From positions 1-64,000 of the forward strand of contig CAVSCI010000007.1 in assembly GCA_963726365.1 (NCBI GenBank): 64,000 nucleotides of DNA. The letters run 5' to 3'. The position numbers and the translations under genes are program-made. Shown one piece after another: positions 1 through 8,300 of the stretch. The notes below the pieces were generated by a model. The model saw nothing but the letters and a program-made list of their open reading frames with translations, did not search any database and had not been told where the DNA came from. Each line of letters starts with the position of its first letter. Within the stretch, counting starts at the first letter, position 1. This stretch comes from JAABQG01 sp963726365. GTDB lineage: Bacteria > Pseudomonadota > Gammaproteobacteria > Burkholderiales > Burkholderiaceae_C.

Positions 1-208
1 GTGCCAGTGTCAACCCATCTGCACCGGGCATATGGATGTCGAGCAGCACCAGATCGAAACGTTCGCGGCGCAGCCACTCCAGCGCGTCGGCGGCGTTGGC
101 AGCCTCGCCCGCCACCAAGACCCCGGGCGTTGCGCAGTCGCCCAGCAAGCGGCGAAGGCGCGAGCGGGCCAGGGCCTCATCATCGACGATCAGCACCTTG
201 AGCGTCAT
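1..208 (-). CDS. LytTR-type response regulator (AlgR-like), N-terminal part
   Basis: The first ~69 codons of a response regulator are visible; the rest lies beyond the left edge. The protein opens MTLKVLIVDDEALARS, with the acidic pair of a receiver domain, and contains LLDIHMPG, whose Asp (about residue 58) is the expected phosphorylation site. The DNA-binding part is not in the window, so LytTR/AlgR membership is inferred from the partner kinase. The start codon overlaps the stop of the kinase gene by four bases (ATGA), which indicates translational coupling and a two-gene operon. It would be phosphorylated by the neighbouring kinase and act in the cytoplasm as a transcription regulator. 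Confidence 0.85.
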   Translation of the reverse strand, partial: MTLKVLIVDDEALARSRLRRLLGDCATPGVLVAGEAANAADALEWLRRERFDLVLLDIHMPGADGLTLA

Positions 209-1272
209 GAGGCGACTCCGCTGGTGGGCAGTGGCACTTCGATCCGGACCTGGTAGACACCATCGACCAGCACGGTACGGAACGTGCCTTGAAGGTCATG
301 CAGAAGGCTGAGCCGGTCCCGTACATTGTCGAGTGCCACGCCATGGCCGCGCCCCCCCCGCCCTGCGGGCACCGTGTTGGTCACCTTGATCACGGCCATT
401 CTTGAGCGCCGCTCGGTGGAGATGCGGATCTCGGCGCCGGTGTCACTGGGCTCCACGCCGTGCTTCACGGCGTTCTCCACCAGCGGCTGAAGCAGCAGCG
501 GCGGCAGCGTCGCGGCCCCGGCTGATTCATCAATTTTCCACTCGACCCGCAGCCGGCCGCCAAAGCGTGCCTCCTCGATCTCAAGGTAGTGGCGGGCCAA
601 AGCGATTTCCTCTGCGAGGGTCACCGATTCACCCTGATCCACCAGGGCATGACGGAACAGTTCGGCCAGATCCTCCAGGATGACCTCTGCCCGCGCCGGT
701 TCCTCGCGCACCAGCGCAATTGCCGTGTTCAAGGTGTTGAAAAGAAAATGCGGCCGGATGCGCGACTGCAATTCCGTCAGCCGGGCAGCGGTGCTGGCCG
801 GCGTGCGACCCTTGGCGCGCCACACCAATGCGGCCACCAGCAGGCCTGCCAGCAACGCGCCTGAAAACGCGCTGGCGGTCCATGGCGCAGGTCCCGCGAA
901 CCCGGCCAGCGCCAACAGACCGCATCCATACAAGCCGGCCGCCGCCCCCAGGATCACCCCCGCCGAGTACTGCACCCAGCGCGGCCGTCGTGACAGGGGT
1001 CTCTTCAGACTGCAGGCCACGATCAGCCAGGCCAGCGTGGCCGGTAGCGCCCCACCGGTCACGATCGACGCGCGGGCCAGCCACTCCAGGAAGCTGCCCG
1101 TGCCGAACATCGCCGCCACGCCCGCCACCGCGACCACAAAAAGTACGGCGCGCAGAATCACCCCGACGTGGCAGGCGTCAAAGACCAGGATGCCGTCCCC
1201 ACGTACCCGGGCCTGCTGAGCCTGCGCTGGGGTCAAATCCTGGAAGGTCGATAAAATTTGCAGATCTTTCAT
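205..1272 (-). CDS. LytS/AlgZ-family membrane sensor histidine kinase
   Basis: This 355-residue protein has about four membrane segments (roughly 38-55, 66-86, 101-125 and 133-150). A His_kinase domain (PF06580) follows, with the phospho-acceptor His175 in RPHFLFNT. An ATP-binding N-box, PLVENAVKHG, lies near residues 261-270, and a glycine-rich G-box region follows. There is no recognisable periplasmic sensor domain, so the signal is probably read within the membrane. It is upstream of, and overlaps by four bases, the response-regulator gene. Its start is divergent from argH, an arrangement known in many Burkholderiales and Pseudomonas (AlgZ/FimS-AlgR next to argH). The stimulus cannot be told from the sequence. 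Confidence 0.88.
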   Translation of the reverse strand: MKDLQILSTFQDLTPAQAQQARVRGDGILVFDACHVGVILRAVLFVVAVAGVAAMFGTGSFLEWLARASIVTGGALPATLAWLIVACSLKRPLSRRPRWVQYSAGVILGAAAGLYGCGLLALAGFAGPAPWTASAFSGALLAGLLVAALVWRAKGRTPASTAARLTELQSRIRPHFLFNTLNTAIALVREEPARAEVILEDLAELFRHALVDQGESVTLAEEIALARHYLEIEEARFGGRLRVEWKIDESAGAATLPPLLLQPLVENAVKHGVEPSDTGAEIRISTERRSRMAVIKVTNTVPAGRGGRGHGVALDNVRDRLSLLHDLQGTFRTVLVDGVYQVRIEVPLPTSGVAS

Positions 1273-1360
1273 CCGGTAAACGGGCTAGATGCGCCATTAT
1301 TGGTGACTTCCCGCTGTAACCCAACCCGCCGGCCCCGTTTGGCGTTCCCGCACCACATTC

Positions 1361-2812
1361 ATGACCCAAAACCAATTCGACAAGAAATCCGAAGCCTGGT
1401 CGGCGCTGTTCTCCGAACCGATGAGTGATTTGGTCAAGCGCTACACCGCCAGCGTCTTCTTCGACAAGCGTCTGTGGCAGGCCGACATCGCCGGCAGCCT
1501 GGCCCACGCTGAAATGCTGGGCGCGCAGGGCATCATCAGTGCTGATGACCGCGCCGCCATCGAGCGCGGCATGGCACAGGTCACCGGCGAGATCGAATCC
1601 GGCGCCTTCGAGTGGAAGCTGGATCTGGAAGACGTGCACCTGAACATCGAGGCCCGCCTGACCCAGCTGGTGGGCGACGCCGGCAAGCGCCTGCACACCG
1701 GGCGCTCCCGAAATGACCAGGTCGCCACCGACGTGCGGCTGTGGCTGCGCGGCGAGATCGACCTGATCGACGGGCTGCTGACCGACCTGCAGAAGTCGCT
1801 GGTGGACGTGGCCGAGCAGCACGTCGAGACCATCCTGCCCGGCTTCACCCACCTGCAAGTGGCGCAACCCGTCAGCTTTGCCCACCACCTGCTGGCCTAC
1901 GTGGAAATGTTCGCCCGCGACGCAGAGCGCATGGCCGACGTGCGCCGGCGCACCAACCGCCTGCCGCTGGGTTCTGCGGCGCTGGCTGGCACCACCTACC
2001 CGCTGGACCGCGAGCGCGTGGCCAAAACCCTGGGCATGGTCGATGCGCAAGGCCATCCGCAGGTCTGCCAGAACAGCCTGGACGGCGTGAGCGACCGTGA
2101 CTTCGCGATCGAATTCACCGCCGCCGCAAGCATCTGCATGGTGCACATCAGCCGCTTCAGCGAAGAGCTGATTTTGTGGATGAGCCAGAACTTCGGCTTC
2201 ATCCGCATCGCCGACCGTTTCACGACCGGCTCATCGATCATGCCGCAGAAGAAAAACCCCGACGTGCCCGAACTCGCGCGCGGCAAGACCGGCCGCGTGG
2301 TCGGCCACCTGATGGGCCTGATCACCCTTATGAAAGGCCAGCCGCTGGCCTACAACAAGGACAACCAGGAAGACAAGGAGCCGCTTTTCGACACCGTGGA
2401 CACGCTGAAAGACACGCTGCGCATCTTTGCCGAAATGGTGGGCGGCCAGCTGAACCCCGCCACGGGCAAGAAGGAAGGCGGCATCACCGTCAATCCGATC
2501 GCCATGGAGCAGGCCGCGTCCAGGGGCTATGCCACCGCCACTGACCTGGCCGACTACCTGGTGAAAAAAGGCCTGCCCTTCCGCGACGCCCACGAAACCG
2601 TGGCCCACGCGGTCAAGGCCGCACAGAGCCACGCCTGCGACCTTTCCGAGTTGCCGCTGGCAGTGCTGCAGGGCTTCCATGCCTCGATTGAAAAGGACGT
2701 GTACGACTGTCTGAGCCTGCGCGGATCGCTGAACGCACGCAACACGCTGGGCGGGACAGCGCCGGCGCAGGTGCTGGCGCAGGTGGCGAGGCACCGGGCG
2801 CGGCTGGGGTGA
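1361..2812 (+). CDS. argH: Argininosuccinate lyase
   Basis: ArgH catalyses the last step of arginine synthesis, splitting argininosuccinate into arginine and fumarate in the cytoplasm. The 483-residue product carries the fumarase/aspartase-superfamily signature GSSIMPQKKNPD, the flexible loop that holds the catalytic serine. It also has the upstream conserved block TGRSRNDQVATD, which binds substrate, and the HLQVAQP block. It is slightly longer than the usual ~460-470 residues because of a short N-terminal extension. The gene stands alone, is divergent from the sensor kinase, and is followed within 35 bases by a strong intrinsic terminator, so it is probably monocistronic. Confidence 0.97.
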   Translation: MTQNQFDKKSEAWSALFSEPMSDLVKRYTASVFFDKRLWQADIAGSLAHAEMLGAQGIISADDRAAIERGMAQVTGEIESGAFEWKLDLEDVHLNIEARLTQLVGDAGKRLHTGRSRNDQVATDVRLWLRGEIDLIDGLLTDLQKSLVDVAEQHVETILPGFTHLQVAQPVSFAHHLLAYVEMFARDAERMADVRRRTNRLPLGSAALAGTTYPLDRERVAKTLGMVDAQGHPQVCQNSLDGVSDRDFAIEFTAAASICMVHISRFSEELILWMSQNFGFIRIADRFTTGSSIMPQKKNPDVPELARGKTGRVVGHLMGLITLMKGQPLAYNKDNQEDKEPLFDTVDTLKDTLRIFAEMVGGQLNPATGKKEGGITVNPIAMEQAASRGYATATDLADYLVKKGLPFRDAHETVAHAVKAAQSHACDLSELPLAVLQGFHASIEKDVYDCLSLRGSLNARNTLGGTAPAQVLAQVARHRARLG

Positions 2813-2844
2813 AACACCTGAGCGAAAGCCGCACCCAAAGGCCT

Positions 2845-2869
2845 GCCCTCCACCCGGAGGGCTTTTTTT
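2845..2869 (+). terminator. Intrinsic terminator after argH
   Basis: A 7-bp perfect stem (GCCCTCC/GGAGGGC) with a four-base loop is followed directly by seven T residues, 33 bases after the argH stop. Confidence 0.9.
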
Positions 2870-3162
2870 CGTCTTTCCCGGATCGAAGGCGCGGATACCT
2901 CTACATCTTTGCCATGGAAGACGAAAACGAGGCCCGGCGCAATGCGCTCGTCGCCGCCCTGCAAAAGCGCCTGCATCGCGCCAGCCGCAACCAAAGCCTG
3001 TTTGTGGTGCGCTGGAGCGTGGTTTCATGTTCCTGGAATCCAAATTTGGCGACATGAACTCCATATGTGTCGCCATGGCATTAGAACGAGAACATGTTTC
3101 ATTGACGTGTCGTCGTCGGTGACATAAGCCGTTCACCTGTCAAGAGAACAAGCTTTTGCATC
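2870..3162. other. Gene-poor stretch with one short unassigned open frame
   Basis: No recognised gene is present. An open frame from the ATG at 2914 to 3057 on the plus strand gives a 47-residue peptide beginning MEDENEARRNALVAALQK. Its first ~35 residues look protein-like (a charged helix followed by LFVVRW), but the tail does not. There is no convincing ribosome binding site. It may be the start of a deleted gene. Together with the two pseudogenes that follow, it marks a decayed segment between argH and the NlpC/P60 gene. Confidence 0.3.
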
Positions 3163-3272
3163 ATGACCGACGCCGCCCCCGCTTGGCACCCCGAGGAGCC
3201 CCACAACCAGCTGCCCGCGCTGACCCGGCACACGAGCTGGAAAGCCGGGCCGTGCTCAAGGCCTGCAACCAG
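3163..3272 (+). pseudogene. Remnant of the N-terminus of a Fic-family protein
   Basis: The plus-strand frame at 3163 reads MTDAAPAWHPEEPHNQLPAL. About ten codons later the neighbouring frame continues with ELESRAVLKACNQ. Joined by a one-base shift near 3224-3230, this matches the typical opening of Fic/DOC-family AMP-transferases, which start with a WxPxxPYNxLPxLPP-like stretch and then an ELETKAVLKAC-like stretch. The catalytic HPFxxGNGR motif and everything else are absent, so only about 37 codons remain. The assignment is from memory of the family opening and is moderate in confidence. Confidence 0.5.
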
Positions 3273-3452
3273 GACTCCGCTTTTCGATTGGTACAAAAAA
3301 AGGGGCAGGTCCGTTGAGACAATCAGCACGGCGTCCGGCGACGCACTGAAAATACTTCACTACTCATAGCAAGGTATGACCATTTCGCGCTGGGTACGGG
3401 CTATTTTTATCAACATTTCAGTGCCAACCACCTTTAGCGGCCCATCCAGCAC

Positions 3453-3959
3453 TCAGTCCAGCCACTTTTGCAGGAACTGCGCCGACCCCAGGGCCGGGTC
3501 GAGCTGGTAGCCGGCGAAACCGGTGCGGCCGTACAGGCGCAGCGCGCTCGCATTGCCGGAAAGCACCTCCAGCGTCAGTTTGCAAGCCCCGCGCGTGCGG
3601 GCGATGCGTTCCACTTCCGCCAGCAGGCGTTCGCCCACGCGCCGGCCCCGGTGGCTGGACAGCACCACCACGTCGTGCACGTTCACCAGCGGCTGGCAGG
3701 CAAAGGTGGAGAAGCCCTCGAAGCAGTTGACCAGGCCCACGGGCTGGCCGACGTCACCCCCGGACCCCTCGAACGCCAGCACGCTGAAGGCCTGCGGGCG
3801 GGCGGCCAGTTCATGGACCAGGCGGGTGCGTGCCCTTTCCCCCAAGGGTGCGCCGCCGCCCGCAGGGTCGTGCGCATAGGCATCGAGCAGTACCACCAAG
3901 GCGCGGGCGTGGACGGGGTTGGCGTAGTCGGCCTGGAGGATCGAGAGCGAATCGGGCAT
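3453..3959 (-). CDS. GNAT-family N-acetyltransferase
   Basis: The product is a 168-residue acetyl-CoA-dependent acyltransferase if the ATG at 3959 is used; an upstream in-frame ATG at 4010 would add 17 residues. The choice is based on homologous starts of the MPDSLxIxxAD type, as neither start has a clear ribosome binding site. Motif A is visible as VVVLSSHRGRRVGERLL, containing the R-G-x-x-V-G acetyl-CoA pyrophosphate loop. Motif B, ALRLYGRTGFAGYQ, follows near the C-terminus. The substrate is unknown. The longer start overlaps head-to-head with the MFS remnant on the other strand. Confidence 0.85.
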   Translation of the reverse strand: MPDSLSILQADYANPVHARALVVLLDAYAHDPAGGGAPLGERARTRLVHELAARPQAFSVLAFEGSGGDVGQPVGLVNCFEGFSTFACQPLVNVHDVVVLSSHRGRRVGERLLAEVERIARTRGACKLTLEVLSGNASALRLYGRTGFAGYQLDPALGSAQFLQKWLD

Positions 3960-4008
3960 GGTGCGGAACGGCGACTGCAAAGGGTCAAGCGTAACGGAGA
4001 ATGGCGCC

Positions 4009-4366
4009 ATGACAGACCGGCGATGGCGTACCGTGGCGGCTCCGGGCTCGGACCAGACGCTGGCGTGGGCGTCGTCCTACTACTGCCGGCGATGCTGGCC
4101 GTCCCCATGGCCCGCGATTTGAGGGTAAGCACAGCGACGGTGTTTGGGGCGTTTTCGCTGGCACTGGCGGTCTCGGCCCTGCTGGGGCCCCTGGCCGGGC
4201 GGGCCATCGACCGCTGGGGCGGGCGCCCGGTTTTGCTGGGCACCAACCTGGTCTTCGCGGCGGGCCTGGGCATGCTGGCGCGGGCGCGCTGTGAATCTCG
4301 ACGGCGCTGGGTCTGGCGGCCTTCGGCCTGCTGATGCTGCTGCGCCACCGCCCGCCGGAAGGCTGA
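4009..4366 (+). pseudogene. Internally deleted, frameshifted MFS transporter gene
   Basis: The ATG frame reads MTDRRWRTVAAPGSDQTLAW and then ASSYY. Loss of one base near 4080-4084 shifts to the frame that continues LPAMLAVPMARDL, then SALLGPLAGRAIDRWGGRP. The latter is the loop 2-3 signature (GxxxDRxGxR) of major facilitator transporters. After about 90 codons the N-terminal half stops near 4290, and a third frame supplies the usual MFS tail ALGLAAFGLLMLLRHRPP ending at 4366. The middle of a ~400-residue gene is therefore missing, in addition to two frame changes. The gene cannot make a functional transporter. Confidence 0.7.
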
Positions 4367-4441
4367 GCGCGCGAGCGCATGGAAGGCAAACGCTGGCAGA
4401 AAGCGGTATCCTCCTGCGAAATTCACCCAACTGAGCGCAGC

Positions 4442-4942
4442 ATGGACGGCTCCCGTTTTCGTTTCCTGAAAGTCAGCACGGCCTTGGCCGTGACCGCGCT
4501 TTTGCTGGCTTGCGGCACGCGTCCCGTGGCCGTGCCAACGCCTGTCGCGGCGGCGCCCGCCACTTTGTCCGACGAACAGAGCCGCAGCGTCACCGTGTAT
4601 GCGCTGGGTTTGGTCGGCACACCGTACCGGTACGGCGGCAATACGCCTGAATCGGGCTTCGACTGCAGCGGCCTGATCGGCCATGTGTACCAGTTGCAGG
4701 CCGGGCTGGCCGCGCCGCGCACCGTGGCCACCCTGGAGGGCTGGGGGCAGCAGGTACCGGCCAGCCAGTTGCGCGCCGGTGATCTGGTGTTGTTCGGCAA
4801 TGGCGGCGCACCCACCCATGCCGGCATCTATGTGGACGAAGGTCGTTTCGTGCATGCACCCTCCACGGGTGGCAAGGTGCGCATGGATCGACTGACCGCC
4901 CCCCATTGGGCCCGCCAGCAGATCGCCTACCGGCGTCCCTGA
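4442..4942 (+). CDS. NlpC/P60 lipoprotein, peptidoglycan endopeptidase (Spr-like)
   Basis: The 166-residue protein has a lipoprotein signal ending in LLLAC, so Cys at about residue 20 should be lipidated. A low-complexity Pro/Ala/Val linker follows, then an NlpC/P60 cysteine peptidase domain. The catalytic Cys lies in GFDCSGL, the His in THAGIY and a third polar residue in the VHAPSTGG segment. Such proteins cut D-Glu/mDAP stem-peptide bonds at the cell envelope. The ATG at 4442 is preferred over the upstream in-frame ATG at 4379 because it places the signal peptide at the N-terminus. A small GGCGCC hairpin follows the stop but lacks a T-run. Confidence 0.9.
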   Translation: MDGSRFRFLKVSTALAVTALLLACGTRPVAVPTPVAAAPATLSDEQSRSVTVYALGLVGTPYRYGGNTPESGFDCSGLIGHVYQLQAGLAAPRTVATLEGWGQQVPASQLRAGDLVLFGNGGAPTHAGIYVDEGRFVHAPSTGGKVRMDRLTAPHWARQQIAYRRP

Positions 4943-5007
4943 GGCTCAATCCTGGGGCGACCGGCGCCTACTTGGCGCCCGCTCGCTAGACCCGCAACTC
5001 TAATCTT

Positions 5008-5022
5008 TGCTGCGCTGCAACA
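5008..5022. promoter_or_regulatory. PhaR-like operator, upstream copy
   Basis: The 15-mer TGCTGCGCTGCAACA is an imperfect palindrome of the form TGYTGCR-C-TGCARCA. It lies about 29 bases upstream of the -10 hexamer of the phasin promoter and matches the downstream copy at 12 of 15 positions. Confidence 0.6.
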
Positions 5023-5050
5023 AATTTCCGCACAAACCTCGGGTTTTCCC

Positions 5051-5056
5051 TATAAT
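5051..5056 (+). promoter_or_regulatory. -10 element of the phasin promoter
   Basis: A perfect TATAAT lies 89 bases before the phasin start and between two PhaR-like 15-mers. A matching -35 is weak (TTTCCG or TTCCGC, about 19-20 bases upstream). Confidence 0.65.
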
Positions 5057-5064
5057 TCACCTCA

Positions 5065-5079
5065 TGTTGCACTGCAGCA
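5065..5079. promoter_or_regulatory. PhaR-like operator, downstream copy
   Basis: TGTTGCACTGCAGCA overlaps the expected transcription start, 57 bases from the upstream copy. It differs from that copy only by three transitions and keeps the imperfect dyad, as expected for a repressor site blocking the phasin promoter. Confidence 0.6.
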
Positions 5080-5145
5080 TAAATAGCGGGACCCGCCTTT
5101 ATCTGAGCAGGCACCCGAACAGCCCCATCACTTAAGGAAATCGAC

Positions 5146-5688
5146 ATGAAAAACACCGCTGAACAATTCACCGCCACCCACAAAGCTACCCTGCAAGCAC
5201 TGCAAGGCTTCACCACCCAGGCTTTTGCTGGCATGGAAAAGCTGGTCGAGCTGAACATGGCTGCCTCCAAGGCAATGATGGAAGAGTCCTTCAGCCACAC
5301 CCAGGCAATGCTGGCTGCCAAGGACCCGAAAGAACTGCTGGCCCTGCAAGCCGGACTGATCGCGCCCTTGGCTGACAAGACGACCTCCTACGCCCAGCAC
5401 GTCCAGGCCATCGTGACCGGCAGCACCGCCGACCTCGCCAAGGCCATGGAAGCCAAGACGGTTGAAGCCCAGAAAGCCTTTGACGGCGTGTTGGAAAACC
5501 TGACCAAGAACGCTCCCGCCGGCAGCGAAACCGCCGTGGCCGCTTTCAAGAACGCCCTGACCGCCGGTCAGAACGCCATCGAGACCGCTCAGGCGCAAGC
5601 CAAGAAGGCCGTTGAAACCGCACAGGCCACCTTCAACGCTGCGGCCACGCAAGCCGCCGACGCCGTCAAGAAGGCGGCCACGGTCTGA
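5146..5688 (+). CDS. phaP: Phasin, PHA granule-associated protein
   Basis: This is a 180-residue helical, Ala/Lys/Gln-rich protein of the phasin family (PF09361). It coats polyhydroxyalkanoate granules and limits their coalescence. The opening MKNTAEQFTATHKATLQAL and the repeated ExAQxxAKKAVETAQ-like heptads towards the C-terminus are typical. It lacks any signal peptide or membrane segment. AAGGAA lies about seven bases before the ATG. The gene has its own strong -10, two PhaR-like operators and a downstream terminator, so it is a regulated single-gene unit. Its presence implies that PHA synthesis genes exist elsewhere in the genome. Confidence 0.93.
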   Translation: MKNTAEQFTATHKATLQALQGFTTQAFAGMEKLVELNMAASKAMMEESFSHTQAMLAAKDPKELLALQAGLIAPLADKTTSYAQHVQAIVTGSTADLAKAMEAKTVEAQKAFDGVLENLTKNAPAGSETAVAAFKNALTAGQNAIETAQAQAKKAVETAQATFNAAATQAADAVKKAATV

Positions 5689-5723
5689 TGACCCACTGAC
5701 TGCCTTCGGGTGGTTCGCACGAA

Positions 5724-5752
5724 AACGGCGCCCTCGGGTGCCGTTTTTTTTG
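5724..5752 (+). terminator. Intrinsic terminator after phaP
   Basis: An ACGGCGCC/GGTGCCGT stem with one mismatch and a four-base loop is followed by a run of eight T residues, 36 bases after the phaP stop. Confidence 0.85.
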
Positions 5753-6040
5753 GCCGCGGCGGCGACCGGCTGCAGGAACAGCAAGCGCGAATGCGTGTTC
5801 CTGTTCAACGCCGACCTGCCGCCCGGCGTGCGTTGCCAGTTGCAGGCGCGCCGGCATTTCCGCGCGCCCCGGAGCGTGCACGCCAGCGTCTGGTGCGCAC
5901 AGAATGGGCTGGGCGACCGCGTGCCGGTGGGCTTCATTGAAGGCGCCGGGCGCGCGCTGGTTGACGTGGACTGCCAGACCATCGACGAAATCCGGCTGGA
6001 AGTGCGCAACGCAGGCGTCAGGCCCATGGTTCACAAATAA
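5753..6040 (+). other. Open frame without a good start, possible gene fragment
   Basis: A plus-strand frame continuous with the terminator region encodes CVFLFNADLPPGVRCQLQ and ends ...RLEVRNAGVRPMVHK at 6040. The stretch from about 5795 (an in-frame GTG) looks protein-like in composition, with alternating hydrophobic residues and two LPPGVRC/VDVDCQT cysteines, but has no ribosome binding site and no family I recognise. It could be the surviving end of a deleted gene or a coincidental frame. I do not assign a function. Confidence 0.25.
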
Positions 6041-6142
6041 ATTCAATCCGGTTTGGCAGGTTTCAAACACGGGTCGCGCCCGTCCCGCTACCATGCGGGC
6101 AGCGCCACCGATGCCCACTCAAGAACCACCCGGAGACCCACC

Positions 6143-7297
6143 ATGACCGTCATCACCAATATCGAAGACCTCCGCGTTCTGGCGCAAAAACGCGTGCCGC
6201 GCATGTTCTACGACTACGCCGATTCCGGCAGCTGGACCGAGAGCACCTACCGCGCGAACGAGACCGACTTCCAGAAGATCAAGCTGCGCCAGCGCGTGGC
6301 GATCAACATGGAAAACCGCAGCACCCGCACGCAGATGATCGGCCAGGACGTTGCCATGCCCGTGGCGCTGGCCCCGGTCGGCCTGACCGGCATGCAGCAC
6401 GCCGATGGCGAGATCCTGGCGGCGCGCGCCGCAAAAAAATTCGGCGTGCCCTTCACCCTGTCGACCATGAGCATCTGCTCCATTGAGGACGTGGCCGCCG
6501 GCACCGACGGCCACCCGTTCTGGTTTCAGGTCTACGTGATCCGCGACCGCCAGTTCATGGAGCGCCTGATCGACCGGGCCAAGGCAGCGAAGTGCTCCGC
6601 GCTGGTGCTGACGCTGGACCTGCAGATCATCGGCCAGCGCCACAAGGACCTCAAAAACGGGCTGAGCGCGCCGCCCAAGCTGACGATTCCCAACATCCTG
6701 AACATGGCGACCAAGCCGCGCTGGGGTCTGGGCATGCTGGGCACCAAGCGCCGTTATTTCGGCAACATCGTCGGGCATGTCGGTGGCGTGGATGACATGG
6801 GCTCGCTGTCGGAATGGTCGGGCAAGCAGTTCGACCCGACGCTGAACTGGGCCGATGTGGAATGGATCAAGAGGCGCTGGGGCGGCAAGCTGATCCTCAA
6901 GGGAATCCAGGATGTGGAAGACGCGCGGCTGGCCGTGAATTCGGGCGCCGACGCGCTGATCGTCAGCAACCACGGCGGGCGCCAGCTCGACGGGGCTGAG
7001 ACCAGCATCCGTGCACTGCCGGCCATCGTCGATGCCGTGGGACGGGACATCGAGATCCACATGGACGGCGGCATCCGCTCCGGGCAGGACGTGCTCAAGG
7101 CCCGCGCGCTGGGCGCCAAGGGCGTGTACATCGGCCGCGCCTTCATCTACGGCCTGGGCGCCATGGGCGAGGCCGGCGTGACCAAGGCGCTGGAGATCAT
7201 CCACAAGGAGCTGGACATCACCATGGCGCTGTGCGGCCAGACCGACATCGAGAAGATTGACAAGGGCATCCTGCTGCCGGGCACCTACCCGGTCTGA
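6143..7297 (+). CDS. lldD: FMN-dependent alpha-hydroxy-acid dehydrogenase (L-lactate dehydrogenase type)
   Basis: This is a 384-residue flavoenzyme of the glycolate oxidase/L-lactate dehydrogenase family, which oxidises L-2-hydroxy acids to 2-oxo acids and passes electrons to quinone or a cytochrome. The active-site signature SNHGGRQLDGA contains the catalytic His. The FMN-phosphate region IHMDGGIRSGQDVLKA and the N-terminal MFYDYADSGS block are intact. The ATG at 6143 has GGAG eight bases upstream and gives the canonical length; the in-frame ATG at 6053 would add an unneeded 30 residues. Lactate is the likely substrate, but the family also includes glycolate and mandelate enzymes. The diheme cytochrome gene is convergent 18 bases away. 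Confidence 0.9.
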   Translation: MTVITNIEDLRVLAQKRVPRMFYDYADSGSWTESTYRANETDFQKIKLRQRVAINMENRSTRTQMIGQDVAMPVALAPVGLTGMQHADGEILAARAAKKFGVPFTLSTMSICSIEDVAAGTDGHPFWFQVYVIRDRQFMERLIDRAKAAKCSALVLTLDLQIIGQRHKDLKNGLSAPPKLTIPNILNMATKPRWGLGMLGTKRRYFGNIVGHVGGVDDMGSLSEWSGKQFDPTLNWADVEWIKRRWGGKLILKGIQDVEDARLAVNSGADALIVSNHGGRQLDGAETSIRALPAIVDAVGRDIEIHMDGGIRSGQDVLKARALGAKGVYIGRAFIYGLGAMGEAGVTKALEIIHKELDITMALCGQTDIEKIDKGILLPGTYPV

Positions 7298-7315
7298 ACC
7301 GGGGCCCTGACGCGC

Positions 7316-8215
7316 TCAGTGGCTGCCGGCTGGGTAGGGCGGAATCGTCTTGAGGTAGGCGTACAGGGCCGGCAGGTCCACGTCGTCCATCTTTCCGATC
7401 GATTCAAACGGCATCACCTGGATCACCGTGCCGTCCGGGCGCCGGCCACTGCGCATCATCGCCACGAACTGGGCTTCATCCTTGTAGCGCACCATCGCGC
7501 TGCCTGCGCCGGGCGTCAGGTTGGCGGCCGCCGGCCAGTCGGGTGGCCCCCCCGGAATCTTGCCGCCCGACAGATGGTCACCATGGCAGCCAATGCACAT
7601 GTTGGCCACGTAGGCGCCGTGCGCCACCGTGACGCCAGTCGCCACGGTCTGGGCTGGCGGCAGCCCATGATTGATGCGCTGCGCCGCATCCGGGATCACG
7701 TCGAAGCCATACATCACCCAGGCCGGCAACGGCAACTCCACCACGGCTTTGCCACCGCCCTTGACCGGCGTCAGACTGCGGGCGTAAGCCACCAGGGCGG
7801 CCAGGTCGACGTCGGTGAAACGGTTGTAGTCCTCGCTGGGCATGACCAGGGCAGGCCGGCCATCGGGCTTGACGCCATGACGGATGGTGCGAACCCAGTC
7901 CACCGGCTGGTAGTTCGCTACCACGCCTGCGGGTGTGATGTTGGGCCCGGCGATGTGCGTTCCCTTGCCGTCGTTGACGAAACTGCGCCCGGCACCATCC
8001 ACACCATGACATTCCGTGCAGCCGCGCGACTCGAACAAATACCTGCCTCGAGCCAGGGCCTGCGTGCCGCTCGCATAGGCGACTGCCGTGACCGGGACGC
8101 TGATCTGCCGCATGCGCTTGCGTTCGGCCATTTGTTGACCGACGATCGCCGCGCCCATGGCCGCCAACCCCAACACCGCGATCGCGCCTGACGTCCATTT
8201 GATCCAGCGTTTCAT
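7316..8215 (-). CDS. Membrane-anchored diheme cytochrome c
   Basis: The 299-residue protein begins with an uncleaved-looking N-terminal hydrophobic segment (residues ~8-27). Two class I cytochrome c domains follow, with heme sites CTECH (about residue 66) and CIGCH (about residue 208). Methionine candidates for distal ligands appear in LVMPSEDY and VMPFESIGKM. This two-domain build resembles the cytochrome subunits of membrane alcohol/aldehyde dehydrogenases and gluconate dehydrogenase, but no partner dehydrogenase lies next to it here. It probably carries electrons on the periplasmic face. The gene runs convergent with lldD, so a functional link to lactate oxidation is possible but unproven. 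Confidence 0.88.
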   Translation of the reverse strand: MKRWIKWTSGAIAVLGLAAMGAAIVGQQMAERKRMRQISVPVTAVAYASGTQALARGRYLFESRGCTECHGVDGAGRSFVNDGKGTHIAGPNITPAGVVANYQPVDWVRTIRHGVKPDGRPALVMPSEDYNRFTDVDLAALVAYARSLTPVKGGGKAVVELPLPAWVMYGFDVIPDAAQRINHGLPPAQTVATGVTVAHGAYVANMCIGCHGDHLSGGKIPGGPPDWPAAANLTPGAGSAMVRYKDEAQFVAMMRSGRRPDGTVIQVMPFESIGKMDDVDLPALYAYLKTIPPYPAGSH

Positions 8216-8300
8216 TTCTTGACTCTCCTCAAGAAACTCAGCCTAACGGGTCCATGCCGGTTTGGCAAGCCAGGCGGACGCCCGCGCCAGAACTCCAGTC

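Noticed and set aside
1178..2146. A 322-codon open frame antisense to argH
   Set aside because: It spans the argH start and the kinase promoter region with no ribosome site and shadow-type composition.
4963..4979. GGCGCC/GGCGCC hairpin after the NlpC/P60 gene as a terminator
   Set aside because: The stem is only six pairs and no T-run follows, so I did not list it as a terminator.
5666..6118. A 150-codon minus-strand frame over the phasin terminator region
   Set aside because: It crosses a strong terminator, has no ribosome binding site and resembles no protein; the plus-strand fragment is only marginally better.
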